Positions 23,700 through 23,976 of a stretch of 23,976 bases of DNA are shown here, piece by piece; within the stretch, counting starts at the first letter, position 1; each line of letters begins with the position of its first letter. The notes beneath the pieces were generated by a model. The model was not told where the DNA came from. It ran no database searches and saw only the letters and a program-made list of their open reading frames with translations. The position numbers and the translations under genes are program-made. Location: assembly GCA_022827045.1 (NCBI GenBank), contig JAJDTQ010000236.1:1-23976 (forward strand), in the 5' to 3' direction. This DNA is from Candidatus Binatia bacterium. GTDB taxonomy: Bacteria > Desulfobacterota_B > Binatia > UBA9968 > JAJDTQ01.

Positions 23700-23976
23700 C
23701 ATAATCTGCTGGTCTTTTATGCAGGGAGTCGGAGTTTTACGTTGTTAATCAATAAGTTAATAGCTTGGTAGAAATACCGTAACGGAATCGCAACCGGATT
23801 GGATCAATCTGCGGGCAGCGCGAGTGCACGCATGACGTAAGCGTTCGGGCATGCCGTGGAGTCCCGTGTCTGGGTCATTATCCACGCCGAACTGAAGGTG
23901 TGCAAGGATTTAGGCTGGTAACACGATTCGATCTGCGCTATCCTTGAGCGCATGTCGGTTCTCGACGACGATCTTT
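23686..23976. other. AT-richer non-coding segment, possible insertion-sequence end
   Basis: About 290 bases clearly lower in GC than the rest of the window (for example GTTGTTAATCAATAAGTTAA near 23743-23762). No ORF of meaningful length lies within it. It runs from the IS-end-like repeat to the candidate start codon at 23952. No tRNA or other RNA gene was seen. Confidence 0.45.
23952..23976 (+). CDS. Possible gene start at right edge (MSVLDDDL...)
   Basis: An ATG at 23952 opens MSVLDDDL and runs off the edge. TATCCT (23939-23944) lies 7 bases before it, as in a leaderless start; no Shine-Dalgarno is visible. If the flanking repeat is an IS end, this could be its transposase, but eight codons are far too few to say. 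Confidence 0.25.

Noticed and set aside
1..23976. CRISPR arrays, tRNA or rRNA genes, phage or defence modules
   Set aside because: No regularly spaced repeats, no cloverleaf or rRNA-like stretches and no phage structural or defence-type domains were seen.

Overview
The window is a GC-rich, gene-dense bacterial chromosome segment that looks like an uncultivated proteobacterial-type lineage. The gene set (type IV pilus ATPase/platform/pilin, stand-alone rubrerythrin with DUF3501 and a PerR-type regulator, an F420-type PPOX flavin/deazaflavin protein, a fused CysN-CysC, 4,5-dihydroxyphthalate-decarboxylase-like protein, gentisate-dioxygenase-like bicupin) recalls Desulfobacterota/Binatota/Tectomicrobia/Methylomirabilota-type genomes. 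This placement is inference from gene content only.

Layout, left to right. Positions 1-140 hold the 5' end of an IS481-type transposase reading off the left edge, with its subterminal tandem repeats. Positions 150-3625 hold a dispersed palindromic repeat and then a + strand type IV pilus block (pilB-pilC-pilin). A tiny membrane/coiled-coil gene with its own promoter follows (3701-3925). Positions 3982-6827 form a leftward three-gene operon: an atypical PYC/OADA-type carboxyltransferase without a biotinyl domain, a gentisate-dioxygenase-like bicupin, and a small zinc ribbon. A divergent glutathione S-transferase (6973-7557) has a good sigma70-like promoter. Next, leftward, come an F420/PPOX protein and a 4,5-dihydroxyphthalate-decarboxylase/NMT1-like protein. 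Together these suggest aromatic or carboxylic acid metabolism, but no substrate can be assigned. Positions 9127-13999 are a leftward block with purine biosynthesis genes (purH-purD-purE) and a DUF1015 gene.

From 14292 a membrane PAS histidine kinase reads rightward and meets alanine racemase tail-to-tail at a CTAG shared by the two stop codons. A free-standing MetRS-C-terminal-type tRNA-binding domain lies directly upstream of alr. Positions 17887-19402 form an oxidative-stress unit: rubrerythrin, DUF3501 and PerR. Then come an exported metallo-beta-lactamase-fold protein with a degraded metal site (19443-20303), a Lys/Ala/Pro-rich small protein, and leftward cysD-cysNC for sulfate activation to APS and PAPS.

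The most unusual structural signal is a 13-bp repeat (CTAGTGTCCTGTC, with similarity extending to about 27 bp). It lies at the kinase/alr junction and, in opposite orientation, two bases upstream of the cysD start codon, where the DNA turns AT-richer up to the right edge. It looks like insertion-sequence ends that have rewritten the kinase C-terminus and replaced the cysD leader. No wholly new defence, CRISPR or RNA system was recognised. The best candidates for undescribed biology are the cupin-carboxyltransferase-zinc ribbon operon, the secreted pseudo-MBL protein, and the DUF3501 oxidative-stress module.
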